Shown here one piece after another: positions 6,152 through 6,485 of a stretch of DNA of 6,485 bases. How positions within the stretch are numbered: position 1 is the first letter of the stretch; each line of letters starts with the position of its first letter. Origin of the DNA: Gammaproteobacteria bacterium (GTDB taxonomy: Bacteria; Pseudomonadota; Gammaproteobacteria; UBA9214); the NCBI GenBank assembly GCA_030635865.1, contig DAOVYA010000088.1, positions 1-6,485 of the forward strand, read 5' to 3'. The notes under the pieces are model-generated. The model was given only the letters and a program-made list of their open reading frames with translations, was not told where the DNA came from and made no database searches. The position numbers and the translations under genes were made by a program.

Positions 6152-6485
6152 ATGGGTAAGACATATGGCGAATGGCTGGTTCGCTGGAAAATCCCCATTC
6201 TGGTGGTGTCCCTGTTGCTGGTTGCGCTGGCGGCAAGTGGCGTCAGGTTTCTTGGGTTCAAAACCGACTACCGTGTTTTCTTCAGTGAAGACAATCCCCA
6301 GATGCAGGCTTTTGAGCAGCTGCAGAATACCTATACGAAAACAGACAATGTTCTGTTTGTGCTTGCTCCAAAAGATGGCCAGGTCTTTACACCTGAAACC
6401 CTCTCAAGCGTCGCCTGGTTAACAGATGCGTCCTGGCAAATCCCTTACTCCATCCGTGTCGACTCGATTAGCAATTATCAGCACA
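6152..6485 (+). CDS. RND superfamily (MMPL-type) exporter, N-terminal part
   Basis: Reading from the ATG, 111 codons stay open to the window edge, so the gene is truncated on the 3' side; full-length relatives are about 750-900 aa. A short cytoplasmic start (MGKTYGEWLVRWK) leads into a first transmembrane helix, about residues 14-35. The beginning of a periplasmic loop follows, with DYRVFFSEDNPQ (39-50), AFEQLQNTY (53-61), VLFVLAP (67-73) and VDSISNYQH (103-111). This pattern, an acidic 'FF.EDNP' after TM1 and a 'VDS..N.QH' segment, is that of predicted exporters of the RND superfamily with MMPL domains (proton-driven export of lipids or other hydrophobic compounds). The start is well supported by AAGGA at 6141-6145, 6 bases before the ATG. 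It is divergent from the DUF2892-mfd-csiV cluster across 191 bases. The substrate cannot be told from this fragment. Confidence 0.85.
   Translation, partial: MGKTYGEWLVRWKIPILVVSLLLVALAASGVRFLGFKTDYRVFFSEDNPQMQAFEQLQNTYTKTDNVLFVLAPKDGQVFTPETLSSVAWLTDASWQIPYSIRVDSISNYQH

Overview
This is a 6.5 kb stretch of chromosome, most likely from a gammaproteobacterium that carries the exosortase/PEP-CTERM protein-sorting system. Mfd and CsiV are both clearly of gammaproteobacterial type, and csiV lies directly behind mfd, as it does in Pseudomonas-like and other gammaproteobacterial genomes. The PEP-CTERM protein points to a biofilm- or floc-forming environmental or marine lineage rather than an enteric one. 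I cannot name a genus from the sequence.

Layout. Bases 1-244 are non-coding. They lead into a PEP-CTERM secreted protein gene (245-1168, +), which is preceded by a convincing sigma-54 (-24/-12) promoter and followed by a hairpin terminator. Bases 1169-1414 separate this gene from a convergent minus-strand cluster. Beyond the terminator, 1223-1414 shows only a short palindrome and no supported gene. The minus-strand cluster reads, in order of transcription: a 67-aa two-helix membrane protein of the YgaP-like/DUF2892 family (5960-5757), the transcription-repair coupling factor mfd (5679-2176), and csiV (2164-1415). The mfd leader holds a 13-bp stem-loop and no recognisable Shine-Dalgarno sequence; mfd and csiV are only 11 bases apart. 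A 191-bp divergent promoter region (5961-6151) then precedes the start of an RND/MMPL-type exporter (6152 to the window edge, +), which is cut off after 111 codons.

Functionally the window is a mix. mfd is genome maintenance: it rescues or removes stalled RNA polymerase and recruits UvrA. CsiV is a periplasmic cell-wall factor. The two small or partial membrane genes and the PEP-CTERM protein belong to the envelope. There is no mobile element, RNA gene, CRISPR array or defence system that I can support. The most interesting signals are regulatory: the sigma-54 promoter on the PEP-CTERM gene and the hairpin in the mfd leader.
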